A stretch of DNA of 64,000 nucleotides from Craterostigma plantagineum (lineage: Eukaryota > Streptophyta > Magnoliopsida > Lamiales > Linderniaceae): NCBI GenBank assembly GCA_027422505.1, contig JAPQWV010000764.1:124001-188000 (forward strand), in the 5' to 3' direction. This document shows, piece by piece, positions 21,892 to 38,362 of the stretch; the stretch's first letter is position 1; every line of letters begins with the position of its first letter. Position numbers and translations under genes: made by a program. The notes under the pieces are model-generated. The model was given only the letters and a program-made list of their open reading frames with translations. It did not search any database and was not told the origin of the DNA.

Positions 21892-22614
21892 TAGGGGTGG
21901 GCATTCGGGGTCGGGTTTCGGGTAACCGACCCGACCCGATCGGGTTGACAATTCGGGTTTAAAATCGGGTTAGATCGGGTCGGGTTTCGGGTAGCAATAT
22001 GCCACCCGAAAAAACCGATCGGGTACCCGACATTAAAAAAAAACTGTAATTAAATCACCTAATCACCCAGTTAATAATATTAATTGGCCATTAAATTATT
22101 TATTTATATAAAAACTTCAATTAAAAATATTCCAGCTTGCACCCGAAGTGCCACTGGAATTAAATGGTATCACTAATTTAATATGAGAATTTATGTAGTT
22201 TGAGGTATGGGTTTATATAAAAATACTTCACCCATAATTTAAATGAAACATCCGATGTGGGACAATTGAACTCCTCATAAGAAACTGAACTAAGGATAGT
22301 AGTAGTAGAGTTTATGTAAGAATTTAATCAAAATTCAGTTGGCCGAATGGTTGAAGCTAAAGAAATAAGTTCCTATCCTTTCCAAGCTGGGTTCAATTCC
22401 CACATTGTCATTATTTTTAACTAATTAAAAAATAAATAAAAAATATAAAAAAAATCCGAACCCGACCCGCGGGTACCCGACGGGGTTCGGGTACCCGACG
22501 GGTACCCGCATTTGATCGGGTCGGATTCGGGTATCAAATTCACTACCCGAAAAAATCGGGTACCCAACCCGAAAAACCCGAACCCCGAAAAACCCGACCC
22601 CGATCCCACCCCTA
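21892..22614. mobile_element. hAT-like non-autonomous element with CGGGT arrays
   Basis: It starts TAGGGGTGGGCATTCGGGG and ends CCCCGATCCCACCCCTA, terminal inverted repeats extended by CGGGT/ACCCG arrays. Flanks CCCCGTTT (21884-21891) and CCCCTTTT (22615-22622) match at 7 of 8 positions. Ends, duplication length and arm structure parallel the neighbouring element, so the two probably belong to one superfamily. A tRNA-like segment is in the interior. No transposase is present. Confidence 0.7.
22333..22412 (+). other. tRNA-like segment with pol III A and B boxes
   Basis: TGGCCGAATGG (22340-22350) fits the A box and GGTTCAATTCC (22390-22400) fits the B box exactly, about 40 bp apart, with a seven-base T loop closed by TGGG/CCCA. 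The sequence around the A box is like tRNA-Leu or tRNA-Ser. The acceptor stem does not pair and the D stem has a mismatch, so it is not a functional tRNA; a tRNA relic or SINE head is likely. Confidence 0.5.
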
Positions 22615-22622
22615 CCCCTTTT

Positions 22623-25262
22623 TAAAGCTAAATAATAAAATATTTTAGTGAATGGGAATGGATATTACAGCAGGAAAAGAAGGGAAGGGAATGGTGGTGA
22701 GTTGAAGTAGGTGACAGAATAGTTCGTAGCTGTGTAATAATATATACATCGATTAGTCTGTTTCTGTTCTCTTAGGTTATTACTTTATTTGTGTTAGATG
22801 GAAACAAGTCAATTTTATCTACTCTGAGAGGAATCTAAGGCGATTGTGACATTACAATTAGGGATGGATGGTGACCTTTCATTGCTTCTTGAATTAAAAC
22901 AAAAACACAAAACGAAAAAATAATGTAAAAAACACATAGAACATATATCAACTCGGTATAGGTAGAAACATTATAACTGATCGGTTAATTATACGTTGAG
23001 CAATGTACTACTATATCGTCAATTTTTGCTCCCTTCCCACCTTAGATTCGCTTTGCACATTGCTTTTATCTTTCTTTTTTTCAAAAATTTCTCAACAACT
23101 GACCCCATTATTGGCCGTATATTAATTGTGAGTACCTTCCATTCATTTATTCTCCAATACGTATATATATGCTGTGCTTGTTGTGTCTGTTTTGTTTATG
23201 TATTTTTGTGGGGAGCAATAAATATTATTACAGGCCTGTTGTACGGACACGTCATCAACTGCTAATTTCTGCAAGTGTCTCCTTTAGCTGTATATGCACA
23301 TCTTTGTCTGCCATGCCATTGTCTTCTTCATGTAATAAAAGGGGACTAGCACTAAACGGTAACTATATACGATATCGTTCGATCAAGGTTTTGTAAGTTG
23401 AATTTGCAAATTTGCTATAGGTGAAACTCTATAATGGACGAGGATAAAATTATAAAAACATGTACATATTTTGTTGTGCAACATTGGTGGATTCACTAAT
23501 CATTATAACATTATCGAGGATATGGTGAATTCTTTATCCTTTATTTCTATTATTTCGTTCAAAGATTCAAACAAAATCATTTGCATTTGAAAATCTGTCT
23601 CCTTAAAAAAACAAATCGCACTTACCTTCTTCTGCATGTAAAAAGCCGCACGAATATCCGAAGGACCCCATGATATATAATACATAATCAACTTATTGAT
23701 ATGAAGTCAGTGGAGATATATAATCCATTCGACCGTTAAAGTAATTTTATGAATTCCGTATACATTCATAATTTATAGGGCTAAGATATAAATATCGATG
23801 TGCCGAGCAAGCGCACGACTTATTTATAAGTAGGGTTTTAGTAAGTTTAATTGCCATATTTTTTTATTTTAAGTGTGTGCGTATGTTTGTGTGTTTGTGT
23901 TACGTTTAATAAGGCAAATTGATCATTCTTATTTAATTAGATGTCATCAAATCAACTTGATTATAGAGGGCCCTTTTATGATCATTACGGGAATATATTG
24001 GGCACAAAAGTCCCACTTTATCTTTAAGCAGGTGTTGACTAATAATACACCCATTCATTAAAAAATACTATTCCGACAGACGTAGTTCTGTATAATAATT
24101 GAATCTTTATTTGGCTCATAAGTTGAATTTATGCGTGATTTTAAGGGTAGTTCGTATTATAATATAATAATTCACAATAAATAATAAAATTGTAGTCAAT
24201 TAATTCAATCGAAACAGTGCGTGAAGGGAAAAAAGAGTTAAAGAGCCACCAGCACCACCATATTTTGTTTGGTACAGAAATAAAATAAAATAAAGAAAGA
24301 AAGCTGGCGTGCATGAAATGACTGGTTTATCAACAGCTATTTTATTGCTCGTCAAATCTATTCCAATAATTCTGTGATTGTAAGTTTAAAAATAAAAGAA
24401 ATAATAATAAAAAGTTTTGTTATGCTGAACTTGCAGTCACTTCTTCGGCTTTATGCAAAGCAGACTGACCACATCTTTTACATATACCATATAGATTTAT
24501 CATGAAAAGGTCATTAATTAATAATCTGCATATCATTTAATTTATAAGCGTAAACTAGTTTATTTTAATTTGATATACAAACATTTAATGTAGAGTCCAT
24601 CCTGCATGAAAGAGTAAATCTTCTCTACCTCGAGACAAATTTATTACAAGCAAATATTAGGACTGTGTAGACTGTACTTTTGTTATTTATTACCAAGAAA
24701 CCCTCGGGTTTAAGGTGGGTTTTAGCAGAATATCTAATAGAGTTTAGCTTTGTAATAAATTTACGTTCTTACTCACATAACATGAGTCGTAAACACAAAG
24801 CACTTTTACATCTATTTATATATATATATATATATATTGGTGTGCTTACATTACACAGATCCCCATGGAATTTAAATGAAAAGAATGCTACCCATTTCCC
24901 AGCATATGTTTTCTTGCTGAAATTCATTATTTTTGTTTGTTATTCAGGAGTGAAATGGCAATATATTAAGTCCAATCTATATTCATATATATATATACAT
25001 ACATTACTCCGAGAGAAAGAGAACTGAGGAAATCTCTGTGGTTCTCTTGTCCAAGATTTTTTTTTTTTTTCTCGCTTCTCTGCAGCAACGCAACAAAACA
25101 AAGTTCCTAGAGAGAGATAAGAAAGAGAAAGAGAGCTTCGAACGTGAAATGATTACTCCCATCTTCCTCTCAATGATTGTCTTGATCGAATAAGGCAAAA
25201 AACAAACAAGAAATGATATCGTAACAGCAAGCTGCTTTGAAAACCTCGATAGATTGAAGGAG
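22623..25262. other. AT-rich intergenic region and ANT promoter/leader
   Basis: About 2.6 kb without a recognisable exon. It includes a TA repeat at 24817-24837 and a GA-rich leader-like stretch at about 25100-25140 before the ANT start. No transposon ends were found. Regulatory sequence of ANT is expected here. Confidence 0.4.
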
Positions 25263-27879
25263 ATGAAGTCTTTTATTACCAGTGAGAATAACGTCAGCAA
25301 CAACGACGACGGATATAATAATAACTTGTTATTAGGCTTTTCTCTGTCGCCCCACATGAAACTGAAGGCTTCTGATACTATCGCTGATGCTTCTTCTCCT
25401 CAAGATCTTCACTTTGCAAGCCATAGCAACGCTACCTCTCAAGATCAAGAACTGCCCAATGTTTCTGCTTCTAACGCGGCGTCGGAAAGCTTCTTCTTTT
25501 CCTCGTACGCAGGTGGCTTTGTGTCTCAAAATGGCGACTTTCACACTTGTCTCTCAACCATGCCTTTAAAATCAGATGGTTCTCTGTGTATCATGGAGGC
25601 CCTCAATACAGCACAATCACATGGTATGTGCGTATATGCATTTTCAATACTTGCTTATACTATGTGTCCTCCTTTTACCATGTCTTTAGATTTTATTTCA
25701 TTGTGAAAAAGGTATGTTTCCAAGTTCGGTTCCCAAGCTTGAGAACTTTCTAGATGCTTCAACAATGGCGAACCATGATCATCATCATCCCATGGTTTTA
25801 AGCCTGGACAGTGAGTTTTACAGACAAGAACCATTCAGACAGCAGAGTAGCGAGTACTACTTCTCTGGGCTCAGCTGTAATACTAACATATACAATAATA
25901 CGACTCACGGCGAAGAAAGCGACGACGTCGACGCTCAGATAATGGCCGTGGACGAAATCTCAGGTCTTAAGACGACGACGACGCCGTGGACGGCTGAGGA
26001 ACAACGACGGCGGATGGTCAGCCATGGTACGGATTTAGTTGCATATGGTACAACTACTGCTACAACTAATGCTTCGATGGGGTGTGGAGAGTTGCAGTCT
26101 TTGACCTTGTCTATGAGTCCTGGGTCGCAAACTAGTTGCGTTATTACTGCTTCGAGGAAGAAATCTCCGACGACTGAGAAGGTGAATCCTACTGCTGTGA
26201 ATGTGATAACGAAGAAGAGAGGCTCTGAGAAAATGGGACAGAAGCAAACTGTTCATAGGAAATCCATCGATACTTTTGGACAGAGGACTTCGCAGTATAG
26301 GGGAGTTACGAGGTTAGTGATGAATGATCTCTTCACTAGTTTTCTTGTTCCTCTTTTTTTTTTCCTCAGTTTAAAAGTATTTACTTTCCATATATTATCA
26401 ACGCAGGCATAGATGGACTGGTAGGTATGAAGCTCACTTGTGGGATAACAGTTGCAAGAAAGAAGGACAGACAAGAAAAGGAAGACAAGGTTAGTCAAGA
26501 ACTACAAAAACTAATTAATAATGTTCCTTTATGTAATAAATTATTATTAGTTTTTACTATCCTATGCTGATTATCTGTCTTTTATGCCCTTGCAATGGCT
26601 GTTTTGCCCGTTCTTGGCCTGATGTTTCTTCAGTCTATCTTGGTAAGAATATATTTTTACAGTTATATTTTGTAACTGTAGTTACGTTAAAATATGTCTT
26701 TTTCTGTGACATATTTTAGAAATTATATTGCAGGAGGATATGATATGGAAGAGAAAGCTGCGAGAGCATATGATCTTGCCGCCCTTAAATATTGGGGCCC
26801 TTCAACTCATATCAACTTATCGGTAAAATAAATTTCAGAAAAATATTCAAACTTTTCTCTTGGTTTGTGATGATAGTAAATTGATTAATTATTGTACAAA
26901 TTCGTAGCTGGAGAACTACCACCAAGAACTCGAGGACATGAAAAATATGACCCGTCAGGAATATGTTGCACATTTGAGAAGGCAAGACAAATGTCGATAT
27001 AGATAGATATATTGTAATAAATATCATTATAATAACTTTGGTCACTATATTATTATTGTTGTCTCTCTTAGGAAGAGTAGTGGTTTTTCAAGAGGTGCAT
27101 CCATCTACAGAGGAGTCACTAGGTACCTTTAAATTCACCGCAATTATTATGTTAAGTGTAAACATATTTCATAAATTTGGTAAGTAATTAATCTATCTTT
27201 CTTTTTGCAGGCACCATCAACATGGGAGATGGCAAGCAAGAATTGGCCGTGTTGCTGGTAACAAGGACCTCTACTTAGGAACTTTCAGTGAGTCTATATT
27301 AAAATGTTATTACATACATAAATTCTTTAATTTTTTTAATAACGATATATAAATCACCCCGCATATATCAATTTTCTTCTTACAAAAAAAGGCACACAAG
27401 AGGAGGCCGCCGAAGCATACGACGTAGCCGCAATAAGATTTCGAGGCGCAAACGCAGTCACAAACTTCGATATTTCGCGCTACGAAGTCGAGAAAATCAT
27501 GGCGAGCAATTCCCTCCCTACGAACGAAATCGCTCGAAGAAATAATAAAGCTTTATTGAAGCCCACCTTCGAAGATGATGACAACAACAATCCCCAAAAC
27601 CCTAACTTTTCGGCGAATTATCAGAACCCTACATTCGCTCGTGTCGATAATAATAACTTCATGGGTCGTCAGCATCACTTCTCCGATCGTTGTTCTTCGC
27701 TCGTCACTAGTTTGAACAGCTCGAGAGAAGGAAGTCCCGACAAAATAAATGCTTCGAATATTTTCAAGGCGACGAAGACTGATTTTGCTATTAGGCCTTC
27801 GACGGCGAATAATCTTGTTAGTTCTTGGACGATTCCGAGCGTTAATATCCCGGCCTTCGCGGCGTGGGGCGACGTTTGA
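25263..27879 (+). CDS. ANT: AINTEGUMENTA, double-AP2 transcription factor
   Basis: Nine exons: 25263-25623, 25712-26312, 26407-26489, 26634-26642, 26734-26822, 26908-26981, 27072-27122, 27211-27287 and 27392-27879, giving 610 aa. The start MKSF, the LLGFSLSP motif (about 23-30), [28 protein letters not shown], and the end PAFAAWGDV are diagnostic of ANT rather than other AIL/PLT proteins. AP2 repeat 1 starts at about residue 315 (QYRGVTR) and repeat 2 at about 417 (IYRGVTR), joined by the conserved linker with [23 protein letters not shown] promotes cell proliferation in ovule integuments, floral organs and leaves, and binds DNA through both AP2 repeats. Exon 4 is a 9-nt microexon (completing VYLG). 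Intron 6 has a GC donor (26982). All other junctions are GT-AG. Confidence 0.97.
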
Positions 27880-30774
27880 TGGGTTTTTTCTTAACTAGTA
27901 TTTAATGGGAATTAATTTTCTATGTAATGGTAGGATGGAAAATGAAGGTTTTTTTTTTGTTCCTAAATAGCTGTTGTTATTGGGATCAAATGTTGTGCGA
28001 AAAAATGGAGGGAAAAATGGCTTCTTTTGATTACGAAGGTGGTTCTTCTCTAATCATTTAAATTCTCGTGTGCTTTTATTTTTGTTAGAAAGGAATTATA
28101 GTATATAGTTCGTGTAAAGTACAAGAATATCACGAATAATGCTAAATAGGAGTTTTTAATGCTTTGACCGAACTATCGATTACATCTTGGGTATGATTAG
28201 TTTTTGCTTCTGGCTCCTATTTTAAGAAGCACTAACATAAGATTTCCAACATAGACAAAAAATGAGAATAAGTAAAGCAAATATATGTCTTGATTTGGCA
28301 CAAATACACTAAAAAATTTCAAAATAATTTATTAATTAATGACACTATCTGTTAAACCAATGTCTCTGCATGTGTGTATCCACTTATGAATGATCAGTTA
28401 AAATTGTTTAGGTAGCTTTTCGCATTATGAGGGGACATTGAGGAAATTATGCCAGAAAAGCAGGGAAACTACTACCTGCAGTTGATGTGACTCAACTTAT
28501 TTTTAAATTCTAAAAAATATAATGTAGTTCCATTTTAGAGAACTACCAAGAGATCTATAGCTTCCGCAAATTATTCTTCAAGAACCCTTGACTAATAATG
28601 ACAAAGAAGTAAAGGAAAATCAAATCGTGAACATATGCAGAACAAAATTAGCACAAGTGATTGACGTGCGATAGATAAAAATCCAAACTTTAGATGGACC
28701 CATAAATTTTAGTGGTTGCTATATTTGATATTATATTGATTCTATACTCACACTATGTTATGGTATGGTTCTATGATTAGCCTACTTAACCGTATGACAT
28801 AATCCGATATACGAATTAGTGTAATGAAATTTTCTCATTTCCTAACGCTGGTCTACATTTCTAAGTAGGTAAAAAAGATTCAATTACAAGATTAAAATGA
28901 AAAGCAAAAAAGCTCCGACAAGATTCTATATTCTTCGACCTTTCATTTTAGTCAAGACTAATGATGGCAATTACGTTGTTGACAGTTGTATTATTGATGT
29001 AATAAAAAGTCCATGCCCGACAATTTTTTAATGTGAGTTATTATGCACGAGTGGGTAATGGGCTAATTAATCCATTAGAAAATATATAAAGCGACGAGAA
29101 AGAAAATAAAAAAATAAAGTAATATTTCGTAGTAAGGTGATGGCCGATGGCTTATTCTATGAACCTATTGATATGCATATAAGAATAGCGTAATGGAGTC
29201 ATTACATGCCATTATGATCTAAATAACTGAAAAAAATGAAATAAGTTAAAAAAAAAAGGCTAATCTTACTAACTAAGCAAATAAAAGAAAATTCTACGAC
29301 TCCGCAGTTGTAAAAAAAAAAACACGATTTGGTCTGTGGAATTTGATTCATCACTAATAATCTTGTCCCATTGATGCAATAATGGATCTGTCCGTAATGG
29401 TCATGGGTCGGGCATTATTGGGCCTGTAATGGGTCATGGGTCGGGCATTAGTGGGCGAGGCTCGTTTCACGTAGATATCACATTCTGATTTTAACTTTAG
29501 GTTAAAAACACAAACCCGATGCCCACGTTCTGCTCATGTGATATATTTTAAATATATTGTGTTATTGTCCTGATTATGAGCTATATGTCGAGTGAATTGT
29601 TTCCCATCGATGCGTATAAGTGTATTGTTTGTGCCTCATTCTCAATTCATTCAACATCACCAATATTAATTTTTTTTTTTGTATCTTTTGTCACTCAAAT
29701 TCAGTAATATCTAATTAATTCCAATACATATAGTCTCAATTTGTACGTAGTGACCCCATAATAAGGGGAAAATAATAACTGGATAGGATCAGGGCGCGTC
29801 TAATGAACCAAGGAGCTGCTGTATGTGTGATTTTGATCGCAGTACTATATATAATGGTTTTATATATTTGAGCTTCGAGGAGAAAATGAAATATATTATT
29901 TTAAAAGCAAATATATTCATTAATCGTACATGTGTTGTCTCAAATGGTCCTATAACATACGGATTAAATATTACGCACACGTATTGCAGTCCAGTGAGTA
30001 TCTCTTTGCGTTACGTCACTAAATTTCATTTGCCAAAATTTAATATAACTTTTTTATTAGAATAGAATGGCATGCTTTCGTCACTGATATTGATGGTCAT
30101 ATATATTAACATATATATATAACAAATATTGGTGCTCGATTAAGTGGTCACAGAATATGATTATAACTTGGTCGTGATTTCGTCAAATATAGTCATTAAC
30201 GGGTGCTCAAAAACCGTCTTTAACTACGAATCTTTAAAATATTCCAATTGCAAATTAACTGACGTTGAATGAAAAGAAAGGATACGTAAATACGATGATA
30301 TCATATTCATGGTGGCTATTTTTGAGCTGTATGTGTTGTGATCTTTCTGGAAAGACACTTGTCCATAACTCAAGCAAGAAGACCGTTACCCCACAAACTA
30401 AAATTTTATTTACTTCCATATATTATATTATTATTAGTGGTAGTAGTAGTATTGTTATTATTTATTATTATTCCACATAAAATGCCGAAGGACAGCAAAG
30501 CCAACGGAGCATATTGATTCACGGGTAAAAGCATCACATCTCATCGCTAATTCTTAATAATTACTTTTTTTTTTATTTTTTAAATACTCGGAAAGTCAGA
30601 GAGAAACACACACACACGCACCTCCTCCACGCAGCAGCTGCATATTCTCTTTCTTCTCTCTCTCTCTCGCCTCTCTACGAAAGTCCCATCTCCTCTCTTC
30701 TTCTCCGTCCATCTCCGGCGGGAGTCAGATATTTGTGAACCGTCGGAAAAGTATCTGCATTGCCCGGAGAAGAG
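27880..30774. other. AT-rich intergenic region
   Basis: Nearly 2.9 kb with no recognised exon or RNA gene. An imperfect direct repeat of about 31 bp (core GGTCATGGGTCGGGCATTA) is at 29394-29455. A CA/CT-rich leader-like stretch at about 30605-30680 precedes squalene epoxidase. Confidence 0.4.
29394..29455. repeat. Two imperfect tandem 31-bp units
   Basis: The units share TCATGGGTCGGGCATTA and differ by one indel and a few substitutions. Confidence 0.8.
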
Positions 30775-33533
<2,759 letters not shown>

Positions 33534-35942
33534 GCTGTAAGAATTGAGTGAAGAGCCTACCACAGTTACTACTACTAAGGTTTTCTGGTCTGATCTCTAT
33601 TCCTTCTCATACGGACATCTTTTTTTTTCTTGAGTTTAGTATAAGACCTTTCCATGTTTCTAGTGTGTGTGTGTGTGTGTGTTTTTGTCAACGTTGTTTT
33701 TGAAGTTTTTTTAGTTATGTTTATTTGGAGTTGTGAATGTGTAAATAAGTGAGTGAGTGCGTTGTTTAGCATCACTGTGTGTGTTTATCCGTCGAGCTTT
33801 CTTAAGCATTTCTTGTCGATGTAGAATGAAACGCTTAATAATTGTTTGAATGCACGAAAGTAGTAGTAGCATTGCAGCTTTTATATGGCACATTCGATGA
33901 TTATTATCCAAGAAAGATCATTATTTTTCTTTTTGTTGTTTTCGATCGATATAACTCCACAGAATGTTGGCTTTGTCTAAATACTTTCATTTATATCCGC
34001 TGAAAGATGTTAAGGCAAGCTCAAATCAAGATGGGGATGGGGAAAGAATGATTTCCATACTTTTTCTTTTTCCCTTGTTTTTCGGTTATTATTATTATTT
34101 TGTTCTTTGATATGGGAAGTTCAGAGTTCTAAAACTCGCACTTCTTTGGGCATGCCAAAGATTTGCCCTTGGGTTCTACAGCATTTCAAAATGTTTGATT
34201 TCTTCCTAAAAAACTTCACTTTTTTATATAAACTGACTCCAAAAACTTATAATTTTGTTTTAGATCAGCTGGCGACCCTTTGTTTTTCTTTACTCTACTG
34301 AGTAAAGTAAAATGAACAAACTTCAGTTGGGAATTGTCTGTTGTCGCAGAATAATACTGGGACAAGAAAGAAGTCGCACTTTCATCATAATTTTCAGAAA
34401 AAGGTTACTGTTCTTGTATACTCGAAACAAACTCTAAGATATGCTTCTATATTGTTATAAAGCCAAAGGAAGTTTAAACCAAGAAATTGCCTCGTCAAAA
34501 GACCAACGATGGAGCTTTCTTTGCTGTGATGAACCCTTCGAATCAAAATGGGTTTTGTAGTCAGATTGTGGCAGTTTCACAATCAACACCAAAAAAAAAA
34601 CCTCAGCTGCAATTGCAAGATCTATACATAGATACATAACATGACAGAAAATTTTCATCATAAATCTAAGACATTTCCATTTTTCTTCCTGTTTGTTTTT
34701 TCCCGGTTCTTGAACGTACATAAATAGAGAAAAAAGAAATACACGTATACCTCCCCATTTGAAACTGTAATAAACTTCCTACCTCACTGGTATTGATTGG
34801 CATGGCGGATCATTTGAAAGACATCTTCACATCTCCCACAAAAAATGTCCAAATACCATAGCCAACCAGCAAAAGATGCCCCCTTTTTTTGTTTTCATTT
34901 GTCATAAAAATAAAATATAAAAAAAAAAGACACAGAAAAGAAAAAGCCCACAATCATCCACCTCAAAGAAAAAACCTTTAAAACATAATGCCTGGCTTCA
35001 ACCTGTCTGCCATCGACCAGCAAACTAGAGAGAGTACGACATTCCACTCTCCTCAGCTCAGCAAAGAAAACCCTAAAAAGAAATCGATATTTGAACACTC
35101 AAGCCCTCCTTCAAAAGGGAATTTTGGTCGCTCAAAATCGTGACGACCCCATAGCTCCAAGATTCAAGATTGGTCGTAGCCATTGCAGCAGAAATGCCCA
35201 TCCTCATTCTTGACCTTTTAAAAAAGGCGTAATAACTTGTGTAAGTGAGAATGTAATAAATGATTTTGCCCCCTTTTGCTTGGCTAGGCTATTATAGTAG
35301 AGTAGAGCAGAGTAGAGAGAGATGTTTGGCGGAAGTGTAAATGTCAAAATGGTGAGTATTTGTGTGTGTGTGTTGGGATTGGAGAGAGCAGTAACAACTA
35401 GCAAGCAACGGAATATTATACCATAAATTAAATAATTAAAATTTGGAATTTTGAGTACGGTAAGGTAAGGCCGGTGAGAGGCCATTTTCAACTTTCTCTT
35501 TGTTCTTTCTTTTTCATTTTTCCCTAAAATTTCTTTATTTTTGTCTTTCACATCCATCTGTATATGCGTGTGTTACAATACATGTGTAGAGTGATTTAGC
35601 AAATTATTTATTAAAACTTGACAAATGTTTTCTTTTTACTTCGATATGTTTAGATGGGACAAAGGGAAAAAAAAGCAATTCGAGTCGAGTATGAACTTGA
35701 ATAACGTTTAGAGAAGTCAAAGACAAGTGCCGAAGCAGAAGAGAATATTTTGACCACAACCTTTAATCATGCAAGTTTGTCCATGCATCTTATATTTAAT
35801 ATCGAAATGTTAGAAAAAGCTTGTATGTTTTTTTACTATCAACAATATACTATTACTATGATCATCTGTTGTTGTTCCTTGTCCTAAGTTTTCACACGGT
35901 CTCTTCTGACTTGCCTCTTCAATTTGCCTTTTCAAGCATATG

Positions 35943-35982
<40 letters not shown>

Positions 35983-38362
35983 TGTATTAATTATACACTC
36001 AAGACTGTAGAAAAAAGAGGTTGAAATAAATATCAAAGTAGGTTAGACATATATACGGGAATTACGGAAATTATACGTTAGTACTGTACAAAGAGATACT
36101 GTCTTGATTTGATACCATATATATGTCTCAACGAACGACAACAATATTAGTAAGAAGCTAATAAGCAATTATCAAAGCCCATATATCACAATCATAAGCA
36201 ATCTGTAATGCTTGGAGGGGCTTCGTAGTCATTTCACCTGCTTCTGTAGGAACATTTATCTCAACGAAAACAGAGCTCCCATAAGAAAGGGCAGATGAAG
36301 ATAATAATGAAGCCTTCAATTAATATACAGTTTTTTCTTACGTCTTAATTAATTTGTAGAATTACAGAAGTGACAGCCAACCATTTATTAATTATTATGA
36401 AAGAACAGAAGAGTTCACAGGCAACAACAGAGCAACGTTAAAAGCTGTATTTCGTCATGTTCGTAGTCTAGTTACCATGGAAATAATGGGCCTTTGACGG
36501 AATTAATGGGCCTTAGACATATATATAATGGGCTGGGCCTAAGATAGCATGTGGTCCATGTCAAGTACAGAAGCATTTATATTTATACATGTTAAGTTTA
36601 TTCTGTCTAAAAGACACAATTAACTTCCTTCAACCGTATATATCCAATTATTATCATGCATGTGACTCGTCTTTTTTAATTTATTAGTGTGTTTAGTCTA
36701 ATAAATCATTCTGAGAATGGCTGCTGAAATAAACAATGATAATTAAGATGGTTTGATGGTATTATTTTAGTAGGCATGAGGCAAGCTTATGATCGATTGT
36801 TGTATTATTTGAGTAGACAACTAAGCCATTTGGTGTGACAGTTAGTTTGATTTGAAAAAAATTGCTTAACCGTTAATGATTAGTTCAGAGTTATATAAAA
36901 ATCATTTGGTGAAGGTTGAAGTTATATGCATGAATATCAACAAGATAGAGTTCTTCAATCAACCAATCAAGAGCTTTAAGACTTACTACAACATAATAAA
37001 ATGAAAGGGATTATCATATTGCCAGGGATTTGACTTATTTTGAAAGACTTTTGGTGGGAATGTAATTAATTGCACGGATTATCATATCATATGCTCCCAA
37101 ATTTAATAATCAATACTCAGATCATGATAACTGAAATTTCAGGAATGCATATGGGTGGAAAAGACAAACGTAACACGTTGCAAGAGTAATACATACTTTA
37201 ATCGCCTGTAAAAAGATACGATTCACCCTCACAGTATCGGCCTTTGGGCAACTATATATTAGACTTCTTTTAATTGAAAAAAATTGCGTAAATATTATGA
37301 TATGAAACATGGTTCGATGCATTTAATCAGCACATTTTTGCATTTCATAGAGTAATGAATATACTATACACATATATAAAAAAATACATGGGTCCTTAGC
37401 TAGTTATTCGTTGATTATATATCTAAATAATAAAACTCGACCGTTACGATTTCATAACAATCAACGACAGGTTCTATGTTGCAGTTGCCCTTGCTAAGCA
37501 TAGTATCTTTCAATCAAGTTGAGATAAATATCAAATATAAAATGAAGATTTTTAGATATGGGAATTTAATATCCGAAGCCCTACAACCAATAGCGAATCT
37601 TGATTTTTTATTCGTCTAGTATATTTAAATCGTAACTTAATATTGCACATGCCATGTTCACCATGTTCAAATCACCTTGCATTATACCTATCATATCATA
37701 GTATATTATTACAGGAGAATAACCTAAGCCCGGAATTTAATTTCAATGTCTTTGACCATCCATCATAATCAATCAAGAAAAATGACACTATTACGTTTGT
37801 CCCAAATATGTGTCTTCTTTGAAGACACTTTTGAGGTCGATCTTTGCCTCGCGACGTTCATATAAAAACATTCATAACTAACTTCAATCAATGTTTTCGC
37901 CCCCAAATCGTCGTCAGTGGACACAATTTCTCCATCGATCAAATCCATTTCTTTAATAACAATATATCAATAATGATTAAATCATAATAATCAGAGGTCG
38001 TCGTCGTCGTCTTCTTTGAGTGAGTAATAATCACAGATGCTTCGATTATATAAATGCGTGTGTGCGCGCATGCCGAGGTTCATTTAAAGCTCATCTTCAG
38101 TGGAGTAGTTAATAATAAGATAAGAGAGAGTAAAACTCAGATCTCCACAACTGCTCTGTTTCTGCTCTGTTTCTGCTCTGCAGCCCGCCATTGATGATCT
38201 TCAATTCACAATAAATCACTGCTCTGTTTCATCTGCAAAAGACTGTGCATGCCTTCATAATTTCTTCCATCTTCAAACTCATAGAGCACCTTCGACGTAT
38301 ATACGTACACACAAACAGAGATATAATATATATCTTCTTCCCTATCGATTTCGCCGGCGAGC
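33534..38362. other. Large gene-poor region
   Basis: About 4.8 kb with no exon that I can support. It has a GT repeat at 33663-33682, a GA repeat at 35948-35978, four TGGGCC/TGGGCT boxes at 36487-36536, and a triple TGCTCTGTTTC-type repeat near 38153-38178 in the presumed leader of the next gene. Open frames here are short and without family resemblance. A non-coding transcript cannot be excluded. Confidence 0.4.
35948..35978. repeat. (GA)n microsatellite
   Basis: Uninterrupted AG run of about 31 bp in intergenic DNA. Confidence 0.95.

Noticed and set aside
29789..30065. Overlapping frames of 63 and 80 codons
   Set aside because: AT-rich intergenic DNA with no domain resemblance; both strands are open by chance.
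35204..35557. 117-codon minus-strand frame in the gene-poor region
   Set aside because: No family resemblance, no supporting splice or composition signal.
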